Positions 32,638 to 44,100 of a DNA stretch of 64,000 bases are shown one piece after another. The notes under the pieces were generated by a model. That model was given only the letters and a program-made list of their open reading frames with translations, did no database searches and was not told where the DNA came from. Source of the stretch: Cladobotryum mycophilum. Lineage: Eukaryota > Ascomycota > Sordariomycetes > Hypocreales > Hypocreaceae. Each line of letters begins with the position of its first letter. Position 1 is the first letter of the stretch. The translations under genes were made by a program, and so were the position numbers. The DNA is taken from the NCBI GenBank assembly GCA_036429605.1, contig CM071589.1, positions 4,402,001 to 4,466,000 on the forward strand, written 5' to 3'.

Positions 32638-33624
32638 CTAATGCCGCCTCTGTACTCTCTCCAACGAAGCCAGCTCCTTCTTCTCCTTGGACACAACCTT
32701 CTTCCTCTTCCTCTCAATCGCCTTATCGACCTGCCCCTTGCTCATATTCGCATACCTGTTCACCAACACCTGCTTCTTCTGCTCGCTCTCCTTTAGGTAA
32801 AACGGCTTCTTGCCCTGCGCCACCAGTTCCTTCTCCTTCTTGCGATGCTCGTCTAGAATCTTGGCCGCTTCGTCCTTTTTCTGGCGTGCCTTCTTCTTGG
32901 ATTCCATGGATAGCAGCTGGCGTTTCAGGTCTTCCTTCTGGTAGGCGTCCTTGGTCTTTTTGATTTGCGCGCGTAGCTCGGCCATCTCGCTGTCGCGGTA
33001 GTCGTCCAGGAAGGAGTACGCCTTGGCAAGCTTGTTCTCGTCGACATTTCCCATCAGCGGATCGAATCTCGGATCGCGCGCTTTTCGCCGGGTGTCGGGG
33101 ATGATTTCGCGACGCCTGCTGACTGGTTTCTTCGAGGTGACCTCTTGCGGGGCGTGCTTGGAGCTTCGCGTAGTCGATTCTTTCCTCTCCGATGAGGATT
33201 TCGATTCCTTCTTGAGGAATTCTTTTCTCGGGGCGGGCTCGGGTTCGGAATCTTTGGCTGTTTTTCGTTTTCGTTCGGCTGGAGGTAAGCTCGCCTGAGC
33301 TCGTGCTAATGCGCCAAAGGAGATAGAGGAGAAGTCGGCCTTGGGCTCGTCATCTTGTTCAGATGCCTCAAACTGTTTTCAATTAGCTATCGAGATTCAT
33401 TGAAAACCTCAGGATCCTCTTGATTGCCGTACCTCGTTCTCAGAATCGGAGCCAGGCCCATCTTCCTCGTCACTATTGTCGTTGGCACCTTCACCCTCTT
33501 CCCTGGAAGCTTCCTCCTCTTCGGAATGGTCGTTCAGATCTGGCTCTGGCTCCCATTCATCTTCACGCCTGGCGCGTACCCTCCTTCCAAGGGCCAACGA
33601 TCCGGATTTTCGTTTTGAAGACAT
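32638..33624 (-). CDS. RRP36: rRNA biogenesis protein Rrp36
   Basis: Exons 33,433-33,624 and 32,638-33,372 (GTACGG donor, CAG acceptor); 308 residues. Seen: a lysine/arginine start, an acidic stretch (about 20-65) and a basic linker. The family core follows: RRKARDPRFDPLMGNVDENK, KAYSFLDDYRDSEMAELRAQIKK, KKEKELVAQGKKPFYLKESE and VNRYANMSKGQVDKAIERKR, ending LERVQRRH. Known: Rrp36 is a nucleolar factor of the 90S pre-ribosome, needed for early cleavages of pre-18S rRNA. It is divergent from the HAD-like gene by only 283 bp. Confidence 0.93.
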
Positions 33625-33907
33625 GTCAATTGTCTATATCGAAGCTGCTATGACACTCCTTCCTTTGGTTGATTCTTTAATTTTTTTGGGACATGGTTCA
33701 GCGATAAGCTCCACAGAAAAGTCTTATCGGCATTATTCCTGGTTAGATGAATGAGATCTGTATGTAAATAAGCACTATAAGCGGGGCCTTGAGACTCTGC
33801 CGCTTCGTCGTCAACGCCACGCGCAGCCTCGTCCAAATCTTTTGTCGCAAAAAATCCGATTGCGATTCACTTTTGGGGGGCGCCGTATTGGAAACACACA
33901 TACTTCA

Positions 33908-35254
33908 ATGGTGCTCACTAGACGCGGCCTCGCCCATAGCTGTATTCGTATTGCATTTTTTAAGCACTTCTTCTCCTCCAAACCTCTTACAGGTTCTCAG
34001 GCCCAGGTCGCACGATCAAAGGTTGAGCCGCGGCCACCCATTCTGCAACCGTCAACAGCTCTAGACTACGGCTCTTGGACAGAACCTCGAAAGAAGAAGA
34101 AGAACTCCACCAGGCACCCCCGACCAAAAAGCAAATCCCTCAATATGAATGTCGGATCGCAGAATGTCAGCATCCCTGGCTTGACCTTGTTGAAGAGCAT
34201 GGCGCCACCGCATCCAGCAACGGCGACGCCCCTGGTGGCCGCGAATAGCTCGGGCACTCAGGGTCCTGCGCCAAAAACACCACGATATACGGGCCCCAAG
34301 ATGGGCAAGTTTGCTTTACGCAAGCAGGCCGCGGCCGAGGCTCTAGCCCGTAAAGCAGCATCAGTGCCCCCAGAGCAGTATGAGTTCTTTTGCGTTCCTT
34401 GGATTTCTCTCTTTTGTTCCTCACAACTCCCCTCGTCCCTCTCTCTGTTTCTCCTGTGTCTCTCAATTTCTCAACACCCAAGCTCAAAGAACAAGACATC
34501 TAACTCGAAAAAATAGATCGCACCACGCCAAGAAGCCACCCTTTCCCCCACAGGAAGAGGCCCGCCAGGTTCCCAGCCAAGAATCAGGTGGCATACCAGA
34601 AGCCACGCCCCTTTATCTCGTACAAGCCCTGGCCCCCCAAGCCGTCTCGCCGAACCTCGGCGCATCCTCGTCATCATGGACCTCAACGGCACACTCCTCT
34701 ACCGCCCCAATAAGAGAAACCCGTTCAACTTCATCGAACGGCCCCATGCCCGCCAATTCATGAGCTACTGCATAGAGACGTTCCACGTCGCCATATGGTC
34801 CTCCGCGAGACCGGAAAACGTCAACAAGATGGTCGCCCAGCTGCTCACCCCCGATCAGCGCGTCAAGTGCACCGTGATATGGGCCCGCGACAGGTTCGGC
34901 CTCTCCCCAGCCGACTACGACAGCCGCGTTCAGTGCTACAAGCGCTTGACTACAATATGGTCCGACCCGGCTGTCATCGCCTCACACCCAACCGCAATAC
35001 ATGGCCAGCGCTGGGACCAAACCAACACTGTCCTGGTCGACGACTCAATAGAGAAAGGGAGGAGTGAGCCGCACAACATCCTTGAAATACCTGAGTTCTC
35101 CGGACCCAAAAATGAGATGGTAGATGTGCTCCCTCAAGTGCATGATTACTTGAACTTGTTGTGTTATCAGTCAGACATTAGCAGATATATGCGACAAAGC
35201 CCTTTCCGGCTCGACACAAATTATAAACTGGGACAACCCCCATCAAATGAATAG
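33908..35254 (+). CDS. FCP1/NIF-like HAD-fold protein with DLNGT active-site variant, frame broken at a C run
   Basis: Exon 1 is 33,908-34,377 (donor GTATGA) and exon 2 is 34,517-35,254 (branch CTAAC, acceptor TAG). With one C added to the six-C run at 34,633-34,638 the product is 402 residues. Seen: a basic N-terminus (MVLTRRGLAHSCIRIAFFKH), a disordered K/P-rich region (about 50-190), then RILVIMDLNGTLLYRP (Asp212 as nucleophile), FHVAIWSSARPENV (motif II), YKRLTTIW and NTVLVDDSIEKGR (motif III, two Asp). Known: FCP1-like phosphatases have DxDxT; here the second Asp is Asn. Phosphatase activity is therefore uncertain. It is not TIM50, which lacks this pattern. The domain ends at NPPSNE-like polar residues. 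The function is not known. Confidence 0.8.
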
Positions 35255-35708
35255 TATAAGACTATTACTTGGGAGGGACATACGATATGAAAGGCGCTTT
35301 GTTCAAGGAATACAGGTTACAAAGGGTTTGTTTTTAGAGGAAGCATCATGGCTGGTCTTTTCTTCTTCTTCACATTTAGCAGGCATGTTTAGTAGGCATC
35401 TAGCCTACAAACACACAATGCTAGGGTACATGCACGCATCTGGTTATTTTAGATCCAAGATACCCATAGATTTGCACGACGCAGAGGAACTTGGAGTAAT
35501 CACTTTTACGGATTTTGAATTTTTGCTTGGTCGCTCGTGGCAATCTAGTGCTCATCAAGGCCATGTGTGCAAACTGCAGCTTCATGTGACTTGGCAGAAG
35601 TCATATCCACTGGCATGGCTCATCGCCACCAACCGATTTTGACCGTATCCCATCATCATAATCATAATCATTGCCCATCGCTATCACCGGCATTCCACCA
35701 AATATGGC
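35255..35708. other. Convergent intergenic stretch
   Basis: 3' flanks of the HAD-like gene and of eEF1B-gamma. No gene seen. Confidence 0.6.
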
Positions 35709-37250
35709 TTATTTGAAGACCTTGCCGACAGCGTGGGGGTACTCCTTGCCATCGACTGTGATGGGCTTGTCCCAGCCCCACATGGACTCAACGAACGCCT
35801 TGTCCTCCTCCTTGGTGGGGTCGAGCTTGGTGAAGCTGTAGCTCTCGTAGTCGGGAGCGACATCAAAGACAGGGAGGTATTCCTCGCCTCGGATGAGGAA
35901 GGCACCCTGGATGATAGAGTTGTTGCTCTCTCCATAGACGGAGGCAGAACCGAAGAGGTACTTGCGAGAACCCTCAAGACGGTTGTTGAAGCCGCCAATG
36001 AGGTTGTTGGACATGAAAGTCTGAGTGAGCTCATCGTTGTACTTGTAGTCAACCTTCCAGAGAGAGTACTCGGTGAGAGGGACAGTCTCCCAGAAGTACT
36101 TCATGGCATCGGGAGTCTCGTTGTTGGAGTATTGTCGCTTCCACTCATCAAGAGGGTAGGTAGCGCGGGGCAGAGCCTCAAGAGGGTGCTTGGCCTTGGG
36201 AGCCTCAGCAGGCTCCTCGGGCTCAGCAGCCTTGGGGGTAGCCTTGGGGGCAGCGGCCTTGGGAGCCTCGGCCTTCTTGGGGGCGACGTTGGTCAAAGCA
36301 GGCTTCTCGAGAAGGTCAAGCTTCTTAGAAACAGCAGTGAGGATGGGCTGGCTGGTGATAGTCTCGTACCAACGAGCGACAGCAGAGTTCTTCTGGCGCC
36401 ACTCCTTATCGAACAAGTGCTCGAAGCCACGGTAGAGGATAGAAGCACCGAAGATGTCAGCGAGGGTGATGCGCTCGCCAACGAGGTATGTGTGGTGGGT
36501 GAGGTGCTCGTTAACAGCAGCAAGGGCCTTGAGGGTGGCCTTGGAGGCGTCCTCAACGGACTTCTTGTTGTAGGGCTCCTTGCCGAGAAGAGGACGGAAC
36601 CAGCCGCTCAGAGGAGTGATAACCTCCTGGTTGAAGTAGGACAACCATCGGAGGATGGAAGCATAGCTAGACGATTGTTAATCCAGCAAAAGAAGTGGTG
36701 CTGCAAAGGATTTACTTACTCCTGCTTGGTCTTGCCGAGGAGAGTAGTCTTCTCGTTCTGGGAGGTCACTGCACCATAGTCAGCAGGAAGCTCGATTACA
36801 AGTTGTGCAATCATAACAAAGCGAGATACAGCCACATCAGAAATTAGACGATATCAACACAGAAATTCAGACAGGGATAACTGTATAATTGAAAGCTAAG
36901 TCATCATTTGTGGGCAAAGCACCCACAGGCTGGAACAGAAGAGGGGCAGACGAGACGCGTGCGGATCTGACTCACGGTAGATGGCGACAGCAATGCACTC
37001 GCTGAGAGCATAGCCGTCCTCGCCAAGGAAGGCGGGGATCTTGCCAAGAGGGCTGACCTTGAGGTGCTCGGCGGTGATGTTGTTGAAGTCAACCTCCTCG
37101 ATCTTGAGATCGAGGCCGTTGGCCTTCGCAACAGCCTTGATGGCAGTGCTGCGGGGGTTGTCCTGGAAGCAGCGTGTTAGCAGAGCGATAGCAATAATGG
37201 CATGATCAGGTGCTACAAACCCCGAAGGTGAAGAGAGTACCGAAAGTCAT
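35709..37250 (-). CDS. TEF4: Translation elongation factor 1B gamma subunit
   Basis: Exons 37,221-37,250, 36,976-37,162, 36,720-36,768 and 35,709-36,666; 407 residues. Seen: MTFGTLFTFG begins a GST-like N-domain (IKAVAKANGLDLKIEEVDFN, LGKIPAFLGEDGYALSECIA), joined to a GST C-domain (ILRWLSYFNQEV to SQPILTAVSKKL, about 90-205). A hinge rich in K, A and P (APKKAEAPKAAAPKATPKA) leads to the EF1G domain (YPLDEWKRQYSNN, WETVPLTEYSLWKVDY, QGAFLIRGEEYLPVFDV), ending HAVGKVFK. Known: eEF1B-gamma anchors the nucleotide-exchange complex that recharges eEF1A with GTP. The first coding exon is only 30 nt. Symbol TEF4 is by yeast analogy; CAM1/TEF3 is the paralogue. Confidence 0.93.
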
Positions 37251-37611
37251 CTTGACAGTTTGCTCGTTTGGATGGACAAGACGAGAGTTGTGGTGATGAG
37301 GGTTGTGGAAGGGAATCGTGGAGGGGAAAAAAACTTGGGTCATGGAAATTTTTAATGAGCAGTTTGATTTGGGTGGGGTGAAACTGCCCCGCGCGGTGGC
37401 TGTCCAAGCAACGGGTGGCTAGAGGGCGTGGCTGGTGAAATTTTCTCATATCTGCACGTGATTTATAGAGGTTGCAACCCACTGCCACTGGCCAACCTTG
37501 AATGCCCGCCATTGTGTGCTGCTGTTGCGGCGAGTGGAAGATTTTCTTGAAGCTATCGTCGTCTTCAACAGTATCACCTCCTCAAGCCAGCCCTGTCAAT
37601 CCACAAACAGA
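37251..37611. promoter_or_regulatory. Divergent promoter region of eEF1B-gamma and MRPS9
   Basis: A 361-bp spacer shared by a cytosolic and a mitochondrial translation gene. Near 37,455 a CACGTG E-box-like core (CTGCACGTGAT) is visible. No clear TATA box. Confidence 0.5.
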
Positions 37612-38596
37612 ATGACGACGATCACAACCAGTCTGCGGCATCTGAGACGCGCGCGGCAACTTACACAAGTTCAATGGCAGCAAGCCATCGTACCACGGTC
37701 CAGTTTCCAGTTAGCCATTCGAACATTCAATACCGATTCCATCGCAACGACAGACGAGCAACATGTTCCGATTCCTTATCAGGGTGTTACTCACGCGCGA
37801 GCCGTACCGGCGACACCGTCATACTTTTCTAGGGAACCGCAATTCAACGACATGTACATCAAAATCTCGAAACTTTTGACGAAATACAACCACCTACCCG
37901 TCGTGCCCACGAGCGAGGCGCCTCAGATGCCATGGACGAAATTGGAGCAAATGCGCGCCCAGATGGGAGAGCCTATCAAGGCATCACATTACGCCAAGGT
38001 GATGCGAGTTGCCAAGCGCCTGAACCTCATCGAACCCACCCTGAGACCGGCTGAGGTCGATATTGCGTTGAAGGAGTTTATACGAGACATCAACCCGTTC
38101 CTTAATATGCCAAACCCCATCACGATTGACAAGTTTGGCCGAGCCGTTGGGGTTGGCAAGAGAAAGGAATCAACTGCCCGCGCATTCGTTGTGGAGGGTA
38201 CCGGAGAGGTTCTAGTGAACGGCAAGACTCTTAGTGAGGCATTTGGGCGGATTCATGATCGCGAAAGCGCAATTTGGGCACTCACAGCCACCGAAAGATT
38301 AGACAAATACAACGTCTGGGCGCTCGTGGAGGGAGGTGGCACAACGGGCCAGGCCGAAGCTCTGACCCTGGCAGTTGCAAAGGCACTGGTCGCTCATGAG
38401 CCAGCATTAAAGCCAGCCCTAAGGAAAGGTAAGTTTCAAGTCCCTCCCCGATCTACCCCGAACTGCTTGAAGCCGCGACGGCTGACGCTGCTGGTCTTGC
38501 TCAGCTGGCTGCATTACCCGAGACCCAAGAACTGTGGAGAGAAAGAAGCACGGCCATCTCAAGGCTCGCAAGATGCCAGCTTGGGTCAAGCGATAG
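37612..38596 (+). CDS. MRPS9: Mitochondrial small-subunit ribosomal protein uS9m
   Basis: Exons 37,612-38,428 and 38,505-38,596 (GTAAGT donor, CAG acceptor); 302 residues. Seen: a basic, Ser/Thr/Arg-rich presequence (TTITTSLRHLRRARQLTQVQ) and a mitochondria-specific N-region (SYFSREPQFNDMYIKISKLL). The uS9 core begins GRAVGVGKRKESTARAFVVEGTGEVLVNGK, continues LTLAVAKALVAHEPALKPALRKAG, and has the exon-2 tail TRDPRTVERKKHGHLKARKM ending WVKR, the classical C-terminus that reaches the P-site tRNA. The frame is open upstream to 37,498, but the ATG at 37,612 begins the presequence. Divergent from eEF1B-gamma. Confidence 0.93.
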
Positions 38597-39797
38597 ACAT
38601 TGGGTGTGTTGGATTGGCAGTGGCAGTGGCGTTTGGAAATCCGGTTTAGACGAGATTGCATGGAGCACAAAGACTGGGTCAACAATCGGTGTGCACGCTG
38701 TGGGAACGAACTGTATCATCAGCATATGTGTATTTATAGAAATCCCAACAGCCGATGTTTGGAGCCGGGGTTTATTCGTTCTCATGGCGTTTTAATGCAT
38801 TATGAGTTACGGTCAAGCAACAAGGTCGTTATCATGTTGGTGGGCTCATGTCTGCCTAACAGCAGCATGTACGCTCCTGATCAATATGTCTGGTGGAGGA
38901 GAGTGCCGATCAAAGAAGTTGAGGCGATGAGGGGATGTTGTGCTGGACTGCCAGCAGTAGCGGTCAGGCCATAATGCTTTTTTTTTTTTTGGCAGGCCAA
39001 GGATCCTGCATACACTCAGCTGTGGCACGTTCTTGCTTGCTTACTGCCACTGAAAGGGATTCACGATCCAATGGCCCCCATCCGTTGCCAAGTTATAGTG
39101 CTTTTTACAAGTATACCTCTCGTACACCCGCAAAGGCGCGCCTCCTACGCCGGGCAAACAAGTTTCGTGACGAAGGAAGCTGTCATGAAGACGGCGCAGC
39201 AGGGTGGCCAAGGAAGCAACCCGTAACTACAAACCTCACCTCACCTTTGCGTCCTAGATTGTGGGCAGGTTGGTAGGTTTGGTTTCAACCGCAAACTGGC
39301 GGTGTTGTTTAGTTTCATGGGGGCTGAAGGGACGTACATATGCAACCGCACCAAAGCGGATATATGCTGCAAGAGCTCTTTACAGCTTATATGTAAGTGT
39401 ATATGAGCCTACAAACTAGACGTTTCAATCCGGTTAGGGGCAATTAGAAAAGAGGCGCCGCCATTTAATCTGTCTACACTTGCATATCCCATATTGAAGG
39501 GTCAACGTCGCCAGGCGCGTTTCAGCAAATGGAGAATCACAAGAAAAGAGGCTTCGGGGCCTCGATTGTGGCGGCTATAAGGACCGGCAAAATGAAAGGA
39601 TTTGGTAAAAGAAATATCCGAAGGATTTTACGAATATGCAGATACTTATTATTGTCTCATGGCGGTAAGCTCATCCATCTTCCTTCATGCAAGTTCTTTG
39701 GGTAGGTCGTTGTATGCGCGTATGCCTTCCCTGCCCTACCTTATGGAGGAGGGACGTGGACGTTGACTACCTAGAGTGCCTACATGATGTGACATTC

Positions 39798-39811
39798 GGG
39801 GGGGGGGGGGG
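39798..39811. repeat. G14 homopolymer
   Basis: Fourteen consecutive Gs. The true length may differ, given other G/C-run errors in this window. Confidence 0.7.
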
Positions 39812-40225
39812 TCTGATCGCAAACACATGCTTCATTATGATGTTAAAGGATCTCATACGATTGGTCAATTCGCATTCTCTGAGCTTCTAGCCACAAGACC
39901 ATCAGATGATCGCTCTGATTGGGACTGAGGCTGACGGCTGAGATGAGCGTTTGACCAACAAAAGAAGCCACAGTTGAGGCCCCCAAAGCGCTACCAAAAC
40001 TTAGAAAATGCCACAAATGGCAAGTCTTGAAAGATTCCAAAGTTGTATTATGAAGGACCTTGTGGCTAAGAATGACTAAGCAGATCTGAATATAAGTGAG
40101 GTTAGGTTGGGAAAGGGGAATCTGGAATCTGGAGGCTTGAGAATTCAAACCATGTGAGAGCAAACTCCGAATCCCATGCATGATGGTGATGGAAGAGAGC
40201 TACCCACCTACCTAGCACCTCTACG

Positions 40226-40250
40226 GAGTAGTAGTAGTAGTAGTAGTAGA
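40226..40250. repeat. (AGT)n microsatellite
   Basis: Eight AGT units directly after TACGGAGTA. Confidence 0.85.
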
Positions 40251-40585
40251 TGCATGTCAATCTTGACCTTTGCATACCGCCTTACTTCCGTGAATGTCGC
40301 CTATCCCTGTATGTTTTGTGTCAGAGAAGAAAAGCCGGGCTGCTTATTGGTAATGGAACAAATGGTCCTATGCAGTGCCATTCGCGCGCGAATAGGGGTG
40401 TCTGATAGGCAATGCAAGTCAAAATGCTTGGAAAATGAGCTTGTTCGTCAAGGAGTGGACACGCATTCAGCTGCGTCATGGCTACTGTACCAAATATAGT
40501 GCGGGGGGTTTGGTTGGAGGAAATAATAAGGAACACACATACGCGCGCGCACACACCTTGCGGACCAAGAAAAACAAAGCGAGCA

Positions 40586-40633
40586 GGCAAACAGACAAAC
40601 AAACAAACAACCAAACAAACAACCAAACAAACA
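40586..40633. repeat. (CAAA)n-type repeat
   Basis: CAAA units with a few CAAC and CAGA interruptions. Confidence 0.8.
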
Positions 40634-40743
40634 GCGTAGAGAGAAGAAATCTTTGGCTTACGAAGACGGACGGATCCGCGATATGCCGTGGATTCATGCA
40701 CGCATGCATTGCGTTAGGTCATCTGGCTCACAGTGCGGAACGA

Positions 40744-40783
<40 letters not shown>
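40744..40783. repeat. (AGT)n microsatellite
   Basis: About thirteen AGT units, leading into a GGT-rich stretch. Confidence 0.88.
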
Positions 40784-40785
<2 letters not shown>

Positions 40786-41088
40786 CGGTGGTGGTGGCAG
40801 TGGAACAGCTTGCAAGTCACACACTCCCTTGTGAATCATGCGGCTTCCATTAGTAGCAGCAATTCGAAATATCCAAGACATCCATGGATGATGGAATCAC
40901 CAAACAAAGACCTGCGGATAAGACAAATATCCCATCAATGACACCCCATGACGGGAATAACATGTGCATACATACATACATCATAATAATACTCCGTAGT
41001 CTCAGTCCATTGGGGCTCAGTCGATGGGACAAGTAAATAAGGTAAGAAAAAGAAAAGAGAAAAGGGTTACTCGCATAAGGCTGACGAT

Positions 41089-41109
41089 GACTGACTGACT
41101 GACTGACTA
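41089..41109. repeat. (CTGA)n microsatellite
   Basis: Five CTGA units. Confidence 0.8.
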
Positions 41110-44100
41110 CTAAGTAGTACTTGAGAAATAAAACTGCCGGGATGACTGTTCCGGCTGTCTTGCTCCAGCCAGTAGATACTGTTTGTTGGTTCCTGTCGTC
41201 CCTTTTGCACATAGACTACATACGAGCGAGCCCTTTCTTTGTAGGATGCACACCTTTGGCATGTCCTCCGGTAAGCACACAAAAGGCAACACCGAGATAT
41301 CCTGACACTCTCCGAGCTTTCCATGATGTTGGGAGGAGGCGTCAAGGTTAGCGTTGTCTCATCATGAAGAGGGGGAGAAGATTGCTTCCTCCCGAGTCGA
41401 GTGTTGACCTTGACTTTGTTTGACTGAATAAGTGGAGTTCGCCAGCATGACCGTTGAGACTTGGGAGCGAGTGCCACCCCTAATCTAGAGGGATCTAAAC
41501 GGCATCGTCTCCTCGAGATGGCAACGTACAGACATGCCGGAGCCCAACAGTAATTAATGACAAACACGTGTTACAAACAGCCTTTTTGCTGATCTCCCGG
41601 CAGATGCGGAAGATTTTTTTATTTATTTCTTCACCATATATGGAACAAAACATGACTTGGATGCATGTGTGTCCTCTCGTTATAAGCGCACCCTTCCGGA
41701 GTTCCCTAGTCAGCCGGCCATGCACTGAGAGCGTTCCAGTATACGACCCTGGGGGCCACCATTGAGAGATACCTAGTACCTACCTAGTAGTACTTGTACT
41801 GGATGCTTGTTCGGGGGTGTGACATCTCATAGGCGGACTGCTAGGCAGAGAAGACGGAGTCATTAGCTTGAGAAGGTTTCCTTTACAAAAGGGTCAACAG
41901 CGCCTACAGATAAATTACATGCATACAAAGTGAAAGGCCAAGAAGCGCACTATAATTGCAAGCACAACTATAGTACTAGGTAAGGTAAGGTAGGGTAGTC
42001 TATGGTCAGGTATGGAGAGGAGGGCTTTTTCGTCTTCATTCTTGAACCCCAATTTGCCCGGTTTGTTGTCCCGCGCTGATGATGATGCTAAGAGTCTGCT
42101 GACGACATCCGAACCAATGGCCCCGCTTGCTTCTTTCCTCTTTGGGTTAACCCTCCAACGGCCTCTATCTTCCGGATGGGAAGAGAGAGAAAATGCTTTG
42201 CAGTTGCCAGAATAGCCCTTCTTTTCAGCGATACAAGGTTCATGCTTCTAACTAAATGATGAAACCGTTGGTTATTATCTATATTTTCATTTGCACCGCT
42301 TTGGGTCTCTATCAATGGAGAAGTTGCAGTGGTGTATGCGAGATTTCTTTTTGTCGTAAACGACTTCTCCTCCTCATCATTGGACGTTTCTCGTGAGTGC
42401 GTGATAAGCCAGAGTAAACTGCTGTCATTGCGCTTACACGAACATATAACAAGAGCCAGAATATGAATATACTACACCATCCCCCAGAAGTATACTACTG
42501 CCCTTGCTGAGCTGCAGAGCTTCGACCGCTGAGCACTGCCAAGTAATCTGTACCCGTGGATTAGCATGCCTGTGGGCTGTGCCTATGCTGCACCGTTAGA
42601 GAGCCGCCAGCCATGCGAGTGTAGTTCAAGGATGGCTTCCCGCAGCCTCCACCCTCATCTCAAGTGGATCGAATCCTCCTTGTTCCACAGGCTGCTTAGG
42701 CTGATTGCCAGTTCATTACAAGGACAGCAGCTAGGATATTAGCGAGAAGAGGGAAAAAGAGGCACGGTGCAATTATGTACTTGTAAGTGCTCTGGAAGGA
42801 TCTCGCAGCTGGTGTTGGATGGGGTGCATAGGTTGGTAGGTACTTTCTTAGTACTTGGATTGATGTTTGAGAGAGTTCCTGCCTCCTTCATCCATATCAC
42901 ATTCTTTCCAGTTGTGGATGTTCCGTAACAGAGAAAGGGGAAATGGGAAACGGGCAACTACTACACAGGTACGTAATACCTTCCTTCTCCATGCGCCATA
43001 TGATTTGAAATAATTTTGGCCACTCTTTTTTCTTTTTCCTTCTCCTCCTGTAATCCTCCAATTTTTCCCCTTTGCCCCGTTCTCAATTCTCCTCATCCTC
43101 ATTTGTCCCCTTGTCCCCCTCCCTCCCTTCCGGCTGGTCTCCCCTCCAACATGTGTCGAATCACCCCCCCCTGCGAATGTGGCTGCTCAAGGGTGTGCGA
43201 AAAATTACGATGGGTGTGGTGTATACATTTCCTAGACCGGCCAATGCCAACCAATTGATTCGACTGTCCTAGATCGCCTGGCTAAATTCTTGTTACGGTA
43301 CCTGGCCCGCTATTTTGCTTTTTGATCATCTGGAATATCCTTGCTGAGACATGAACAGGAGGAAAAGAAAAGAAGGCAAGGGAAGAAGAAGTATTTCGTT
43401 CTCGCTGCACTGCGTACACACATGTCAACCCGATGCCTCAGGACAGCTTCGTCAGGGCCTCTCAACGGTTTGACTCGCGTACGATGATGATTTCGACCTA
43501 AACGGACACACCGTTGGCCAAACATGTTGGTGTGCCTTTTTCATGGTGTTGTGTTGATCGGCGGGATTACAGCGAAAGCGAGTGTGTACCCACGTTGGCA
43601 CGAGGGAACTCGCAGCTGGGAATTACAGTATTTCGGCTATCCCCGTGTCCAATACCGCCGTTCCGAACTGCTATTATTGGTTGCTCCGTGACTTAAAGTC
43701 ACTTCATGAAAGCACCCGGCAAACGAGCGCTTGCAGCCACGGGCTCCAGGATTTTGCACAACACCGGGCACGTCTATGACGGAGTTCCAGCCCTGAGCCA
43801 ATTTTTGGTTGTTTGTGTCCTCCGATCATCAAACACTGAGGACAAATCTAGGTCCCTCAGGGACCCTCACATGGGCTATAGCAAAGACGGAGAGCGCTTG
43901 GTGGCATAATAACAATAATAATAAATGCTACCTACCACTTGTCTCAAGTTGGCAATATGTCATCATACAGGTCAGCCCATTTGGTGGCTCTTTGCTTTGG
44001 GCAGCTCTCTCCGTCCCAAGACAGCTACCAACAAATGGCACCCCCAATAATCAATCATCATTCCTGGGGTCAGTCTCAGTCCCGGAGGTTTCTGAGAGAC

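Noticed and set aside
38429..38649. Read-through C-terminus of MRPS9
   Set aside because: A GTAAGT donor and CAG acceptor join the core to the conserved uS9 tail; the read-through is intron sequence.
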